Shown: positions 61,784 to 64,000 of the stretch, one piece after another
Position numbering within the stretch: the first letter of the stretch is position 1
Layout: every line of letters begins with the position of its first letter
NCBI RefSeq assembly: GCF_024713975.1
Contig: NC_091115.1
Coordinates: 5,268,001-5,332,000, forward strand
DNA length: 64,000 nt
Reading direction: 5' to 3'
Origin: Paralichthys olivaceus
Taxonomy: Eukaryota; Chordata; Actinopteri; Pleuronectiformes; Paralichthyidae
The notes under the pieces: generated by a model
Seen by the model: the letters and a program-made list of their open reading frames with translations, nothing else
What the model was told of the DNA's origin: nothing
Database searches by the model: none
Made by a program: the position numbers and the translations under genes

Positions 61784-64000
61784 CTATGATAGAAAGGGAG
61801 ATAAAGCAATATTAGAGACAAACAGCTGTGAAAGGTGCTGATCATTCTTACAGAGGCCTTAAGACAAAGAGACATGTGAATGCACCATATCCAAGGTAAA
61901 GGGGATCAGACAAGATGATATCATTTAGAAAGGATTGGGGTCTTTGAGGAATTAGGACAATACTGTGATGACCCATGCAACCATTTGCGCGTGAGAACAC
62001 TATTTTGTAATTCTTGGTTAACAAGGCCTATCAATCTCCACCAATCTATCAATCATGTGGCTGGATTCATTTGCAATTGAAACAACTGACAGAGTATTCA
62101 CTAATACAAACAGTTGCCCAAAATAGGCCAAACCCAGCGTGTGTCACTTACTCTACCGCTAATATCATTATCTTTAAATTCCAGTGGCAGCTGCCAGCAG
62201 GTCAAGGCAGCCCGCTCTTACAGGGTCATCACTTTGTCTGCGAGTGACAAGTAAAGCTCCAAAGACAGGATGCAGAACCAGGTCAGGTTTAATTGCATTT
62301 GGAAAACCTTTGAATTTTGCAGTTACAAGATGCACACTGAACTTCATGAGTCATGCTTTGATTGCAAAGTGTATGAACCATGCCATGCAACTCTTAGCTC
62401 TATTACTTTGGTTTGTAGAGCTGATTTAGTGAGAATTGCTGACAATCACACACACGTTTCAGCCAAACATTGAGGATAGATACATTATTGCCTGAGACAA
62501 TGTCAAGTACAATTAAAAAAAAAGAAAGGAGAAAGTAACAAAATCCAAGTGCAGCTCTACCATCTTCCATCCATCCATCTCTTCAGCCTCAACCTGATTC
62601 CTCTCAGCTGCCATCTGTTGCTTGTTTAAATTTCTGATGCACTCCACATTCCGCTGGAATTTGTTTTGGGTCGGCCATCGATCGGTACACTTCAAAGTGA
62701 ACCCGACACATCTGCTCTGAGAGACGTGCCCCTGTTATCTCATTGTGCAGGGATCAAAGCTTCTCAAACTACCTTTGGAGTACGAGGTGCACAAATGCTA
62801 AAACTGTGTTTCATTCTTGCATTTCTATCAAACCAACTCACACAGCCTACCAGCGCCATCCAGATATCAAGCTTACCTTAAACTTTGCAAGTTCCCTCTT
62901 TCCTGTCCTCCTTCAGCAAGTCAGCAAGTGATGTCGCAAATGATGAGGCTATCCCTCTTACTTCCCTGTATTTGTACCTCCAGCTTTTTCATTCAACGTG
63001 TGCCAGCCTGTCACTCATGATAACACTAAAGCCTCTTTTCGGCCAATCAGACGCTGCACGGACCAAAGGTCATAATCCAATGGTATAGCGTACTTAAGCC
63101 TTTTCAGTGCATGAGACTTGGCCCACTTAGAAACAGGCTGATGCAAGCCTTCCCGTTCTTTGTTTGCTGACTTCCACATGTACAACCCTTCCTCCCCTGG
63201 GTGCCTGCTTGATCTCTTTTTAACTCCACTCACAAATCCCTGAGTCCTTGCTGGCCTTTGCACCTTTGCGCTAAATGTGTGCTGTTTCTGTCCACAGTGT
63301 GATCAGGATTAATTAATCTGGTTGATTGAGCAAATTAATGTCTTACAGTGAATGCAGTCAACAGAGGACGTGGGATAAAGAAGAAGAAAAACAAAAATAC
63401 AGTTCAGTATATTGTAATGTGCACAATATTGTCTTCAAATGTACAACTCACACGAGTGGATCCAGCAAGAGGCCATCTAGCCAAGACTGTAAGCATGGGA
63501 TCACCAAATGCACACATTAACTATCATGTCTCATGTCAAACTAGTAGAGAAAGTGGAATTATGAACAAATAAGAACCTATAGATAATGCAGTACAACACA
63601 AAAGAGAACATAATTTGGCTGACACTGGATATGTATATAGATATATCTACACACACAGTATAATAAGTATTATTTTAGGGCGTGTGTGTCTTTTCATGGC
63701 CACAGTTGACCTCCTTTCCACCAGTGTCACCTTGAAGCAGGTGGAAGGCCGCTCTGAAAGACACTGCAATGGCTTCATTGTACTGGGTAGTGGGACGAGG
63801 TGGAGCATCATTAATATTCTGCTGAAAGATTTGCCGGAACTGGAGGATGAAGGGATATGCATAGAGCAGAAGAGTTCTCAAAGTAGTGCTTGAGGGAAAT
63901 CTGTGAATAAAGTGAGTACAGTTAGTTTAATTGAATGTTAGACTCTTTGTTTAATGGTTAGCTTTTAGGATTGTGGTGAGTTTATGTTCACACCAGGGAA
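61784..64000. other. kera upstream region, no further gene seen
   Basis: The untranslated kera exon 1 and promoter should lie here or beyond, but I cannot place them. The 63647-63893 stretch is open in several frames without a recognisable domain. In human the next gene would be LUM, and no lumican coding sequence is visible. Confidence 0.4.

Noticed and set aside
63647-63893. Overlapping frames of 68-92 codons near the right edge
   Set aside because: I looked for lumican or another SLRP and found no leucine-rich repeat or cysteine cluster. With no recognisable domain or splice chain I do not call a gene.

Overview
The window is vertebrate, almost certainly teleost fish, nuclear DNA. The evidence is short GT-AG introns, teleost-type dispersed repeats (L2/Rex-like LINE, TTAA-flanked MITEs, tetranucleotide satellites), and orthologues of human chromosome 12q genes in linked order. 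There are no prokaryotic features, CRISPR arrays or tRNA/rRNA genes that I can support.

Layout. 1-5.5 kb: AT-rich intergenic DNA with a 5'-truncated LINE. 5.5-20.1 kb: a tandem array of four alpha-1,3-fucosyltransferase (GT10, FUT9-like) genes on the minus strand, in units of about 3.37, 4.07 and 4.07 kb plus a partial fourth. 20.2-23.7 kb: a 38-bp tandem repeat, a long inverted repeat and a 625-bp MITE. 23.7-31.8 kb: scyl2 (minus), resolved here into 18 coding exons including a 12-nt microexon. 33.8-37.7 kb: depdc4 (minus, 9 coding exons). 39.0-42.7 kb: a minus-strand gene encoding two CCCH zinc fingers and three WWE domains but no PARP catalytic domain, with interferon-response-like sites in its promoter. 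43.5-45.8 kb: a divergently transcribed plus-strand gene for a trihelix/Myb-like protein with a long charged coiled coil. 47.3-58.3 kb: epyc (epiphycan, minus), whose glycosaminoglycan region is enlarged by duplicated phase 1-1 exons. 60.6-61.8 kb: kera (keratocan, minus), the neighbour of EPYC in the human SLRP cluster.

The exon maps were made by reading frames, splice consensus and phase by hand. Every exon chain listed keeps an open frame across all junctions. SCYL2 (about 927 residues) and keratocan (343) are close to their human lengths. Epiphycan is nearly double (595 against about 322), and the CCCH/WWE protein (351) is much shorter than PARP12 or full-length ZAP.

The parts most worth a second look are: the fucosyltransferase array, where a MITE is present in three units while the matching empty TTAA site survives upstream of the fourth; the duplicated Ser-Gly exons of epyc; the in-frame scyl2 microexon; and the catalytic-domain-less CCCH/WWE gene with its ISRE-like sites.
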